DNA from: JBGSST01 sp041736915
GTDB lineage: Bacteria > Bdellovibrionota > FAC87 > UBA2466
DNA: 34,085 nt
Direction: 5' to 3'
Assembly: GCA_041736915.1 (NCBI GenBank)
Contig: JBGSST010000253.1
Coordinates: forward strand, 1 to 34,085
The notes under the pieces are model-generated. The model worked only from the letters and a program-made list of their open reading frames with translations. It was not told the origin of the DNA and ran no database searches. Below are positions 1 to 8,112 of this stretch, one piece after another (the stretch's first letter is position 1; each line of letters starts with the position of its first letter). The translations under genes and the position numbers were made by a program.

Positions 1-2298
1 CACGGCTTTTCCGTGACCCATGATCCGGGGCATGGGATGCGGCGCCACTTCGAGGGCCAGTACGGCGTCGAGGCGCTCGAGCCCGGTGTCGCTTAGCTCT
101 TTGCGCAGCCATTCGTTCGTGGCGTATCGCTCGGCCGCCGACCGCAATGACTCGTCGCCGAAAGCCTGCTTACGACAGATGATCGCGAGATCTCCGCCCT
201 TGAGCTGGAATATCGACACGTAGGGGAATGTTTTCGTCACCGTAGAAAGAACGAGGCGAAAAAGATCGTCGGAGAAGGAGTAAGTGTGAATCCACTGAAC
301 GAATGAGCCACCGTCGGTGAGCTTGCTGTGGGCGATTCGGTAGAACTCATCGCTGTATAGATTCTCAATTCCGGCTACCCACGGATTGCTTGGCTCGCTG
401 ATGATGATGTCGAAAAGCTTGGCCGTGCCCTGCATGTAACGGAAAGCGTCCATTTCGTGAAACTTAGCCTTCACGTTCAGCGACAATGCTTTGTTGTAGA
501 AGTCGAAGTAATCGAGCTTCTTGATGCTGAAGTTGGAAATCTCCACGACATCGACGTTGCTCACCTCCGGGTAGGCCGCGAGCGCACCGACCGTCATACC
601 CGTACCGAGACCGATGATGAGGGAGTTATCGATCTTAGGGGTAAGCAACGCGGGCAAGTGAGCCAGCATTACCGTCGTGAAATGGTCGCCGCGGGTGTTG
701 CCGTCGGACTTACCGTTTACGAAGATTGTGCGCGATACTTCCTTGCCGTCGTATTTACTCGTGCCGATACCGACGGAGGTATTTGGACCGTCTTTCCAGT
801 ACAGCAGCTTGGTGGTCCGCGAAAGGTAATCGGAGAACGCACGCGGACCTTCGAAAGTTACGTTTTCGATGGGGCTTGGATGACGGAACGGCTGGATGAA
901 ACTTTCGCGGTTCCAGTAAGGTGCCACCATCACCCCAATGACCGTGACGACTAGGCCGATGGCCGGGGACAAGATCGGTTTCCAGTTGTCCGATTCTTCC
1001 TTGAGGTAGAGGTACCCTGCGATCGCGGCCGTCGAAAGAATGCAGAAAAGGCAAAGTTTATAGAGCTGGTCCAGATCCACGTAGTTGAGCATCACGTACC
1101 CGCCTACTAGCGCTCCCAGCACACAACCGAACGTGTTCATCGAGTAGAGCTGACCGACGCGCTCACCCAGGTTGCCCTTCCCGTCTTTAATGAGATGAAA
1201 GCACAGCGGAAGAGTAAGACCCGAGAACGCGAGGGGGATCGTGAGGAGCACGAAGAAAACCAGGGCCAGTAAAAACTGGTAGATGTAGAAATTCTGCGGA
1301 AGATCGCGCAGCAGCGAACGGATGACGTGGCTACCGTATGCCCAATAGTTCGCGCTGAGGAACACTCCCGTTAGCAGAATCGCCACCCACACCTGATTTC
1401 GCATGAGATCCCGAAAGCGATAACGCTCGATTCCACGGGCGACCACCGAACCGATTCCCAGTCCGAAAATAAAGATCGCGACGATCAGGGTGAAATTGTA
1501 GTTCGACGATCCGGTGGACAAGCCCATTAAACGGATGAGTACCGTCTCGAGCGTAATGAGGTAGAAGCCCGAGAGAAAGCCAATGACCCATAGACCAACG
1601 ACGCGACGGGAGGGACCGGTGATGGGCTCGCCGGCCTCATCGCCGATATCCGCTAGGTCTGGTTGCTGAACGCCCGCCTTGCGAGCGAACACGAAGTAAG
1701 ACGTAACCGCGACGATGAGGTTGAGAATCCCGCCCGCAACCGACGTGACGCCGAAACCAAAGGTAGGGATGAGAAGGTAGCCGGCCAGAAGACAGCCGAG
1801 GCAGGCCCCCAACGTGTTGAAACCGTAGATCAGAGCGTGGGTACGGCTTGCTTCGCGGAGATCCCGGCTCAGCCCTTGAGTTAATAGCGGTAAGGTACCG
1901 CCCATTAGAAAAGTGGGCAGCCCCAGTAGCAGGATGGCGATGGTGAAATCGACTAGCGGGTTATCGATCCCCATGTTGAGGTAGAGCGAACCCATTCGCG
2001 GAAAGCCGAAATTGAAAAACACCGGGAAAAGAAAAGCCCAGATTGCCAGACCCACTTCCACAATCGTGTAGGCCAGGAGTAAGTTCCACTTCTTACGGCG
2101 CGACCAGTAGCCGAAAACGGCGTAACCCGCGCTAATGCCGCCCAAGAAGATCGCGAGGATGATAGCCGTGGCCTTCGCTTGGGCCCCTAGCAGTATGCCC
2201 AGGTAGCGATGCCAGACCACCTGGTAGATGAGGCCGGCGGCGCCGGACAGAAATAACAGGGTGTAAATCACTACGCGATGTAATGCGGACATCTCCAT
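1..2298 (-). CDS. Membrane-fused spermidine synthase-like protein (partial, 3' end outside window)
   Basis: The reading frame opens at ATG 2298 and stays open for 766 codons to the window edge, so the C-terminus is missing. The first roughly 480 residues are strongly hydrophobic, with many membrane segments and short charged loops. The rest is a Rossmann-type aminopropyltransferase-like domain with an SAM-binding glycine motif GLGTG near residue 563 and the block ISEPSNPWVAG near residue 631. Canonical spermidine synthases carry an acidic DxxDP-type motif at that second place; SEPSNPW is the form I associate with membrane-fused relatives. Polyamine synthesis is therefore only a family label and the real substrate is unknown. 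An in-frame ATG lies two codons downstream. An AAAGG sits 9-10 bases before ATG 2298, a weak ribosome site. Confidence 0.85.
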   Translation of the reverse strand, partial: MEMSALHRVVIYTLLFLSGAAGLIYQVVWHRYLGILLGAQAKATAIILAIFLGGISAGYAVFGYWSRRKKWNLLLAYTIVEVGLAIWAFLFPVFFNFGFPRMGSLYLNMGIDNPLVDFTIAILLLGLPTFLMGGTLPLLTQGLSRDLREASRTHALIYGFNTLGACLGCLLAGYLLIPTFGFGVTSVAGGILNLIVAVTSYFVFARKAGVQQPDLADIGDEAGEPITGPSRRVVGLWVIGFLSGFYLITLETVLIRLMGLSTGSSNYNFTLIVAIFIFGLGIGSVVARGIERYRFRDLMRNQVWVAILLTGVFLSANYWAYGSHVIRSLLRDLPQNFYIYQFLLALVFFVLLTIPLAFSGLTLPLCFHLIKDGKGNLGERVGQLYSMNTFGCVLGALVGGYVMLNYVDLDQLYKLCLFCILSTAAIAGYLYLKEESDNWKPILSPAIGLVVTVIGVMVAPYWNRESFIQPFRHPSPIENVTFEGPRAFSDYLSRTTKLLYWKDGPNTSVGIGTSKYDGKEVSRTIFVNGKSDGNTRGDHFTTVMLAHLPALLTPKIDNSLIIGLGTGMTVGALAAYPEVSNVDVVEISNFSIKKLDYFDFYNKALSLNVKAKFHEMDAFRYMQGTAKLFDIIISEPSNPWVAGIENLYSDEFYRIAHSKLTDGGSFVQWIHTYSFSDDLFRLVLSTVTKTFPYVSIFQLKGGDLAIICRKQAFGDESLRSAAERYATNEWLRKELSDTGLERLDAVLALEVAPHPMPRIMGHGKAV

Positions 2299-2631
2299 GG
2301 GAAACGGCCTTTCGAATTGGTTAAACGGCTGGGCGCGGTGAGGCTAGCTAGCGGTCAATTTTAGCACGCTCCGGCGGCAGGGACGCTGCGTTGAAAAACA
2401 ACTTACGGCCCGCGTAGATTGTCGCTTTGACGTAAAACGTCACCCTGACGCCACCTTTTTCACTTCCGCTCAGGCCAAGCTGGGTAACAATCCTAGGGCA
2501 TACGCATTGCACAAAAGCTCGTCGGTTTGACTGTGGGCGGAGGGAAACCAAACCTACCCCGATACATCCCACTTTTTTGAAATGGCAGCTTGGTACCGGC
2601 TTTTCGCTGGTGCCCATCAATAGGAGATCAC
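2299..2631. other. Intergenic region between divergent genes
   Basis: These 333 bases separate the membrane-fused synthase-like gene and the VWA gene, which are transcribed away from each other. An open frame on the minus strand (2348-2620) looks like a chance ORF: it has no family resemblance and would cover the VWA upstream region. The region must hold both promoters, but I could not fix a convincing -35/-10 pair. TTGACT at 2527-2532 has no good -10 at normal spacing. The only clear structure is the palindrome at 2428-2442. Confidence 0.6.
2428..2442. promoter_or_regulatory. 15-bp inverted repeat, possible operator
   Basis: TGACGT and ACGTCA form perfect 6-bp arms around AAA. It sits about 145 bp before one start codon and 190 bp before the other, a suitable place for a dimeric regulator. 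No regulator is known for it. Confidence 0.3.
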
Positions 2632-3873
2632 GTGAAGATCATTGCAAAGAACGGATCCGACTTTCGCCCGAAAGACGGAGATTACAGCACGACAACCCTC
2701 GTTGAGCTTACGCCTAGCAGCGCGTTGGCCCGCATCCCCTCCAACGTCTTGTTTCTCATCGACTCGTCGAGCTCGATGGGCGGCGCGAAGTGGTCGATGG
2801 TGAAATCGGCGGTGGCCGAACTCATCGAATCGCTACGCGACGAAGACCGCGTTGGCGTGGTTCTGTTCGGCTCGAAAGCCAAAGAAATTTTCCCCCTCGC
2901 CTCGCTCGCGGAGAATCGCAGCACGATGGTGGAAGCGATTCAGAAGCTCGACAATCCGTCAGGCGTGACGAACCTCGAAGCTGGCCTGAAGCAAGCTTAT
3001 GAAGTTTTCGAAGCCCGTTCGAAGTCGGATCGCGAGAAGCGCGTTAACCAGGTTATCCTTTTGACCGACGGTTTTCCGACCGACGACCAGGGCTACCGCG
3101 TCGAGAAGCATGAAAAGTACGAGAGCATCGTGCAGCGGCATGAGCACATCTCGTTGACGGGCGTGGGTATCGGTTCGGCCGATGACTACGACTCGAATTT
3201 CATCAGCCGTCTTTCCGAGCTCGGCAATGGTTCGTACTATCACGCGAACGACATGGCGAAGTTCAAGGAAGGGCTACGCGCTGAGATCGAGAAGCTCCAG
3301 GCGTCCGTGGTCGGTGAGCTGTGTCTTAAGTTCAGCAACATGAGCTCGCGCGTGATGCGCATCGCGAAGATTGCTCCTGAGATCGCGGTGTACGACATCC
3401 CGGGCAGCGCTCGTAATTTCGAAATCAAAACCGGTTCGATGCAGAAAGACATGACGGCCTTCCTCGTTCAGACCAATTCGACCTGGTCGGGGGAAGCGGG
3501 CGCGGACATCTCTCTGTTCACTATCGAAGCCGACTACGATGGAAAGTTGACGGAGAAAGTTGATGTCAAAATCAAAGCGACCGACCGGGACACCGACCTT
3601 ACCTCGGTTGACCCCGACGTACTCCGCGGAACCCAGGCCCTGCAAATCCACCTTAATGGACAGCAGATCCAAGAGAGCTTGGCCAGCGGAGATAAAGCCA
3701 AAGCTACTCGCCTCATCGACAACACGACCCGCATCGCGAGTAACTTGGGACAAGACAAGGTCACTCGGGCTCTGACCCGTTTGGCTACGGATCTACGCCA
3801 AGGCAAGTCGGTTAGCGATGACCTGGCGACGATCAAGGACGAGGCTAAGAAGACTCGTCTGCTGATTCGGTAA
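2632..3873 (+). CDS. von Willebrand factor A (VWA) domain protein
   Basis: A 413-residue protein without a signal peptide, so probably cytoplasmic. The VWA domain covers about residues 37-225. It has a full metal-ion-dependent adhesion site: DSSSS from Asp44, Thr113 in GVTNLEAG, and Asp146 in LTDG. The remainder is a beta-rich segment followed by a helical C-terminus. I chose GTG 2632 because TAGGAG ends six bases before it; the longer reading from TTG 2590 has no ribosome site. It lies 103 bp upstream of a kinase/FHA gene on the same strand. VWA proteins paired with Ser/Thr kinases occur in other bacterial signalling cassettes, where the VWA part usually serves as a protein-interaction or scaffold module. 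A role as partner or substrate of the neighbouring kinase is inference. Confidence 0.9.
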   Translation: MKIIAKNGSDFRPKDGDYSTTTLVELTPSSALARIPSNVLFLIDSSSSMGGAKWSMVKSAVAELIESLRDEDRVGVVLFGSKAKEIFPLASLAENRSTMVEAIQKLDNPSGVTNLEAGLKQAYEVFEARSKSDREKRVNQVILLTDGFPTDDQGYRVEKHEKYESIVQRHEHISLTGVGIGSADDYDSNFISRLSELGNGSYYHANDMAKFKEGLRAEIEKLQASVVGELCLKFSNMSSRVMRIAKIAPEIAVYDIPGSARNFEIKTGSMQKDMTAFLVQTNSTWSGEAGADISLFTIEADYDGKLTEKVDVKIKATDRDTDLTSVDPDVLRGTQALQIHLNGQQIQESLASGDKAKATRLIDNTTRIASNLGQDKVTRALTRLATDLRQGKSVSDDLATIKDEAKKTRLLIR

Positions 3874-3883
3874 AAATACTGTT

Positions 3884-3959
3884 ATTGCGAGGGCGACGGA
3901 GCGATCTCGTGGCTCAAGATAGAGCCAGGAGATTGCTTCGTCGCTACGCTCCTCGCAAT
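3884..3959. repeat. REP-like imperfect palindrome
   Basis: The two arms start and end with ATTGCGAGG and CCTCGCAAT. They pair over most of 76 bases, with a six-base insertion (AGCGTA in complement) in the right arm and a six-base loop. The core words (GCGACGAAGC, AATCTC) match the widespread palindromic repeat family that begins ATTGCGAGGAGCG, which I recall from many unrelated genomes. It occupies most of the gap between the VWA and kinase genes and could form an mRNA hairpin. It has no U-tract, so it is not a standard terminator. Confidence 0.75.
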
Positions 3960-3976
3960 GACCTAGAGGGACGTAC

Positions 3977-5389
3977 GTGAAAAATTGCTCTACATGCGGG
4001 GAAAAGATACTCCCTGGTTCGCTATTCTGCGACGCGTGTGGAGCTACGACCGCACAGGTTCAGGTCGCTCGTAAACTCCGCCAATCCTCGTTCACCTCGG
4101 TCGTCGACGCCAAAGAGGGACTACTCTCCGCCGGCGAACGCCTAAAAGGCAAATACACTTACGTTATCGAAGAGGCCGTTGCGCGCAGCGGTTTCGGCGC
4201 GACCTTTCGCGCCATTCGTCAGCAGGACGAAAAACAGGTTTTGATAAAGCAGATGTTGGACCAGTCGTCGTACGACCAGTTCAAGGGCCAGCTGATGAAA
4301 AGCTTCAAACGCGAGGCGAAGTTTCTTCGCCGGGCGAAGCACCCTTCCCTGCCCCGCGGTTTTGAGTACTTCGAGAAGAATAAATCTTTCTACATGGTGA
4401 TGGAATTCATCAACGGGAAAGACCTGAACAAGGCCATCGAAGACTATAAGAAATCCAAGGGAGCCGTCGAGGACGGGCTGCTCGTATACCTCGGCATGGA
4501 AATCGCGGACGCGTTGGAAATCGTCCACTTGCAGGGTTACATCTACCGCGACATGAAACCGCACAACGTGATGCTAGACGGCATCAGCGGTAAGGTTAAG
4601 CTTATCGACTTTGGCACCCTTTACCATGTGAGTGATAAAGAGCCGTTGCTTTTCGAATCGGAAGGCTACACTCCGCCGGAGTTTTTGAACAAAGACGTTA
4701 AGTTCACACCTGCGGGCGATATCTACAGCCTGGGCGCTCTATTGTTCGAAGCGGCAACCGGGGAGACCCCAAAAAAAGGGGGCGGCGACGTACTGAAAGA
4801 CAAGGTTCGTGATGAGCGGCTTTGCCAGATTATCACCAAGTGCTTGGCAACCGATCCGCTGCAACGTTACCAGCGCGCGCGGCAGCTGCGCGATGAGCTG
4901 GCCAAACTGACCCGCAAGGGCTTTTGGCCGTTCAAGAACAAGAACGCCATCAACCCGATCGAACTGTCGGTATTACCGAAAACTTTGTTTCCCTCGAACT
5001 GTACCTTTTGCGAGTTCTGCGGTTTCGCCGATCCGAACTCGCAGATTGGCTACTGCAAAGAATGCCGCGTGCCCCTGCGCGTAGGTAAGCTCGAGCTCAA
5101 GAACGAGAAGGGCGAAAAGCAGAAAGAGTTCTTCCTTTACTCGGACGAAACCACCATCGGCAGCTCAAGCCAGGCGCATTTCACCATTGGTGACGCTGCC
5201 GAAATGAAGGGGCAGCACTTCCGTATTTTCCGCAAGAAGAACGGCTTATGGTTGGAGGTGGTGGACAAGAACGACACATCCACCATCGTAAACCGCCGAA
5301 AAGTGCTAGGCCCGGTCGAGCTGCTCGACGACGATACGATCAAGGTCGGAAAAATGCTTTTGAAGTTCGTCGTCCGCGATGCGTGTTAA
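3977..5389 (+). CDS. Ser/Thr protein kinase with zinc ribbons and C-terminal FHA domain
   Basis: A 470-residue, probably cytoplasmic protein. An N-terminal zinc ribbon uses Cys4, Cys7, Cys18 and Cys21. A Hanks-type kinase domain follows at about 60-310, with glycine loop SGFGATF, Lys91, catalytic YRDMKPHN (Asp192), DFG (Asp211) and PPEF. The catalytic residues look intact, so activity is expected. A second four-Cys zinc ribbon lies near 340-370. An FHA-like domain fills about 385-468. In it the usual Gly-Arg is Gly-Ser, and the usual Ser before the conserved His is Gln in KGQH, so phosphothreonine binding may be altered or lost. Start GTG 3977 is preceded by AGAGGG six bases upstream. The upstream VWA gene suggests the two work together. 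There is no transmembrane segment, unlike PASTA-type kinases. Confidence 0.92.
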   Translation: MKNCSTCGEKILPGSLFCDACGATTAQVQVARKLRQSSFTSVVDAKEGLLSAGERLKGKYTYVIEEAVARSGFGATFRAIRQQDEKQVLIKQMLDQSSYDQFKGQLMKSFKREAKFLRRAKHPSLPRGFEYFEKNKSFYMVMEFINGKDLNKAIEDYKKSKGAVEDGLLVYLGMEIADALEIVHLQGYIYRDMKPHNVMLDGISGKVKLIDFGTLYHVSDKEPLLFESEGYTPPEFLNKDVKFTPAGDIYSLGALLFEAATGETPKKGGGDVLKDKVRDERLCQIITKCLATDPLQRYQRARQLRDELAKLTRKGFWPFKNKNAINPIELSVLPKTLFPSNCTFCEFCGFADPNSQIGYCKECRVPLRVGKLELKNEKGEKQKEFFLYSDETTIGSSSQAHFTIGDAAEMKGQHFRIFRKKNGLWLEVVDKNDTSTIVNRRKVLGPVELLDDDTIKVGKMLLKFVVRDAC

Positions 5390-5391
5390 CG

Positions 5392-6288
5392 CTAGCGCGG
5401 CTTCGCCAGGATTCGCAGCTTTGTCCCCGCGAGCCAGCGTCGGTGGCGCAGGTTGCCCAGCAGCGAGTCTTTTTCCTTTTCACGATTTGAGTAGGTGAAA
5501 GCTTCGGTGACGGTGAAGCCCGCGTTTTCAAGCAGGTAGGCCATCGGTGCCAAGTGCGGCTCGTACAGGTGGTCGGGCGTTCGCCATAGCTCCCACTTGT
5601 CTTTCACTAACCCAAGGTTCTTCAGCCCGCGACGAAAGCGGCGATCCCATGCGAACTGGTTGGGAATATTCAAGCACAGCACACCGTTGGGTTTCAGATC
5701 GCGGCGGAACTTCGCGACCCACTCGGTCGGGTTGGGCACATGCTCGATGACGTGACTGCAGTAGATCGCGTCGAACGGGCCGCGCGCGGACAAATCAGTT
5801 TCATGGTACTGCCCACAGATCGTAGGGATACCGAACACGCGGGTGACCTCTTCAGTCATCTTTTGCGAGATATCCATGCCGAAGGTGTCCCACCCCTCTT
5901 CCTGCGCCGCCTTTAGAAAAAGGCCGGTGTGGGAACCGATATCTGCAATTTTCCCCTTACGCCCAAGCGCCTTCTCGATTTGCCGAACCGTGATCTTGAG
6001 CTGCTCGACGCGGGCACGTTCACCGGCGTCTAGCGCGCCATTGTGCTTAAAGTGGTGATTATCGACATCGTAAACGGAGTAGGCGGCGTCGAGAAACTCG
6101 GCGTCGTAACGCGGGCGCGGGCTCGAGTAAACCAGATCACACTGGCGGCACTGAACGTACGTGTAGCGATGGTCTGGGCCAAACCGCTCGTGCGGCCGAA
6201 AGGCTGACGACTGGCAGAACGGGCACGGTACGGTTTCCCAGGCTTTAGGAATGTATTCCTGATTCTTTTGCGTCAGTGTCGTTGCCAT
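5392..6288 (-). CDS. Class I SAM-dependent methyltransferase with N-terminal zinc ribbon
   Basis: A 298-residue protein. Near the N-terminus a CPFC pair and a CRQC pair form a probable zinc ribbon. The methyltransferase core has motif I IADIGSHTG, an acidic MDIS at the end of beta 2, and the CSHVIEHVPNP segment usual in the Methyltransf_23-like group. Such proteins often methylate sugars, lipids or small secondary products; the substrate here cannot be read. I chose ATG 6288 over the longer start at 6342 because AGGGGAA lies five bases before it and the longer N-terminus is not family-like. It converges with the kinase gene, leaving two bases between their stop codons. Confidence 0.88.
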   Translation of the reverse strand: MATTLTQKNQEYIPKAWETVPCPFCQSSAFRPHERFGPDHRYTYVQCRQCDLVYSSPRPRYDAEFLDAAYSVYDVDNHHFKHNGALDAGERARVEQLKITVRQIEKALGRKGKIADIGSHTGLFLKAAQEEGWDTFGMDISQKMTEEVTRVFGIPTICGQYHETDLSARGPFDAIYCSHVIEHVPNPTEWVAKFRRDLKPNGVLCLNIPNQFAWDRRFRRGLKNLGLVKDKWELWRTPDHLYEPHLAPMAYLLENAGFTVTEAFTYSNREKEKDSLLGNLRHRRWLAGTKLRILAKPR

Positions 6289-6335
6289 GAGTTCCCCTCG
6301 ATAGCACGGTCGGCCGGGCCGGTAAATCGGGCGCC

Positions 6336-6364
6336 GTGACAAAGCCAGCCCGGCTTCTTATGAT
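6336..6364 (+). promoter_or_regulatory. Promoter placing transcription start at the GTG start codon
   Basis: GTGACA (6336-6341) and TATGAT (6359-6364) are separated by exactly 17 bases, each a five-of-six match to the sigma-70 consensus. TATGAT ends six bases before GTG 6371, so transcription would begin at or next to the start codon and give a leaderless mRNA. The gene has no Shine-Dalgarno. Confidence 0.65.
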
Positions 6365-6370
6365 TTGCGC

Positions 6371-7123
6371 GTGAAAGCTTGGTTTTTCAGTTTGTTACTC
6401 CTCGGTACGAGCGGGCTTGCGGTAGCGGAGGATTTGCCCAATGAAGGGCCGGAGCCTGGCGTACACCCCACCTTCCGCATCGGCGCTTCGGGCGGAGCCG
6501 GGGACGTCGGGGGCGGACTGGGCGGGATCGAGTTTCGCGCTATGCTCCACGATCTCTTGGAGACCGGGCACAATAACCAGCACTTCGGGATTGGCGAGGT
6601 TGGTAACGTTCGTCTGAGCTGGCAATCCCAACCCTCGCGTCTGCGCATAGACGAGATCACCCTATTTCGCTTGGGCTCTTTCGTGCCCCGCGACCAAGGG
6701 GAAGAGAAAGAATGGAGCTCGCTCTTTTCTCTCGGCATGGCCACCGTGCGGGACACCAGCTGCGTACGTTGCGTATCCGCGAACGTAGAGTTTGGGGTAG
6801 GTCCTTCGTTCTCGCTTGGCGACGACTCGCCGTTGTTGCTGTTCGGTTTATTGTCGGCCGACATGAGCCTCTCATCGGGCTTCACCGACTTCATTCGCCT
6901 GGGGGCGGGGCCGCACGTCGGCTTTCGCCTATTCATTGCACGCTCGCTCGTGTTTATGACCGAAGCGTTCTACCGCTATCGGATAGGCACTCCGTACCAC
7001 AATGGCCATTACGGCCGCTCGGAGCTGCGCTGGAACCTCTCTAAGCGGATGGCCATCTGGGCGCGTGGCGAGAAGCAGCCCGATGCCTGGGAAGGCCGAC
7101 TAGGCGCTTACTTCTACTTCTGA
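6371..7123 (+). CDS. Exported outer-membrane beta-barrel-like protein
   Basis: A 250-residue protein with a clear signal peptide (VKAWFFSLLLLG, cleavage near AVA-ED). The mature part is rich in glycine and alternating polar/apolar residues. It ends GAYFYF, with the terminal aromatic residue typical of outer-membrane barrels assembled by BamA. I do not recognise a family. Start GTG 6371 is preferred over TTG 6365 because of the promoter spacing described separately and because the signal peptide begins with one Lys. It is divergent from the zinc-ribbon methyltransferase, with 82 bases between start codons. Confidence 0.75.
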   Translation: MKAWFFSLLLLGTSGLAVAEDLPNEGPEPGVHPTFRIGASGGAGDVGGGLGGIEFRAMLHDLLETGHNNQHFGIGEVGNVRLSWQSQPSRLRIDEITLFRLGSFVPRDQGEEKEWSSLFSLGMATVRDTSCVRCVSANVEFGVGPSFSLGDDSPLLLFGLLSADMSLSSGFTDFIRLGAGPHVGFRLFIARSLVFMTEAFYRYRIGTPYHNGHYGRSELRWNLSKRMAIWARGEKQPDAWEGRLGAYFYF

Positions 7124-7250
7124 ACTGAAGAAAATCATTTAGTTTCATAGACTTGTCGAACGACACAATCAGACAACGCGATGCGCTTCGACTGCAAACG
7201 GATAACCGGGCAATTCGTGCCACCGGGGTGGTTACCCCATGGCGTTGGGT

Positions 7251-7279
7251 TTGCGCCCCTTAGAGTGAGGCGTTATACT
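7251..7279 (+). promoter_or_regulatory. Promoter upstream of the pilW/pilF-like gene
   Basis: TTGCGC (7251-7256) and TATACT (7274-7279) are 17 bases apart. The -10 is a five-of-six match; the -35 keeps TTG. Transcription would start near 7286, giving a leader of about 16 bases that contains the GAGGTG ribosome site for ATG 7302. Confidence 0.55.
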
Positions 7280-7301
7280 CGGGGGCGAGGTGTCCACCAA
7301 A

Positions 7302-8060
7302 ATGTTCAAGCCGCTTCTTGGGATTAGCTCGGCCTTCTTGTGCCTATCGCTGGTTTCCTGCGCCTCGTTGATGACCAATGACCGGGACATCGAGAAGTCG
7401 CGGCTGCATCTGCAGCTGGCGGCGGACCGGCTCAATGAACGGGATTATAACAAGGCGCTCGAAGCGACGAACGAAGCCTTGCGCCTTGACCCTTCGTCGG
7501 CGGCTGCTTACAACCACCTGGCTCTCATCTATATGGAGACCAAGCGGTTCCCGAAAAGCGAAGAGGCGTTCATGAACGCTTTGAAGCTGCAGCCGGAGTA
7601 CCCGGAGGTTTGGAACAACCTCGGCGTGCTCTATAACCGCCAGGAAAAGTATCGCCAGGCGGTCACCTACTTTGAAAAGGCCGCGGCCTCCGAGAAGTAC
7701 CTGACGCCCGAAAACGCCTACACCAACCTGGGTTACGCCCATTACAAGCTGAACGATTTGAACCGCGCGAAGCTGTACCACACCAAGGCGCTCGATATTT
7801 CTCCACAGTTTTGCCTAGCTTCGAAGAACCTGGGCGACGTGTACGCCAAGGAGAAGAAGTATCCGAAGGCGGCCGAGTATTTCCAGAAAGCAGCGGTGCA
7901 TTGTCCGCTGTTCCAAGAGAGCCATTACAAGTTGGGACTAGTAATGATGAAGATGGGGCAGAAGAAGACGGCGAAGGCCCAATTCGAAAAGCTCATCGAA
8001 CGTCACAAGAACGGCACGTTCGTGGATCGCTCGCATGAAGTATTGAAGTACTTGCAGTGA
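7302..8060 (+). CDS. pilW: TPR lipoprotein, PilW/PilF-like type IV pilus biogenesis protein
   Basis: A 252-residue protein with lipoprotein signal peptide and lipobox LVSC (Cys20 if started at ATG 7302). Five to six tetratricopeptide repeats follow, for example residues in NKALEATNEALRLDP and AYNHLALIYMETKRFPKSEEAF. PilW/PilF proteins are outer-membrane pilotins that help the PilQ secretin assemble. The assignment rests on architecture plus the next gene being rodZ-like: pilF and rodZ are neighbours in many proteobacteria. No other pilus gene is in the window, so a general TPR lipoprotein is possible. ATG 7302 is preferred because GAGGTG lies nine bases before it; GTG 7290 is an alternative in the same frame. 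Confidence 0.75.
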   Translation: MFKPLLGISSAFLCLSLVSCASLMTNDRDIEKSRLHLQLAADRLNERDYNKALEATNEALRLDPSSAAAYNHLALIYMETKRFPKSEEAFMNALKLQPEYPEVWNNLGVLYNRQEKYRQAVTYFEKAAASEKYLTPENAYTNLGYAHYKLNDLNRAKLYHTKALDISPQFCLASKNLGDVYAKEKKYPKAAEYFQKAAVHCPLFQESHYKLGLVMMKMGQKKTAKAQFEKLIERHKNGTFVDRSHEVLKYLQ

Positions 8061-8112
8061 TTTACGAAAGAGCCTCGGCCGCCAACCAACTACAGAACGC
8101 GAGAGAGACGAC

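Noticed and set aside
2348..2620. 90-residue open frame on the minus strand in the divergent intergenic region
   Set aside because: No ribosome site, no family resemblance, and it covers the region that must hold the VWA promoter.
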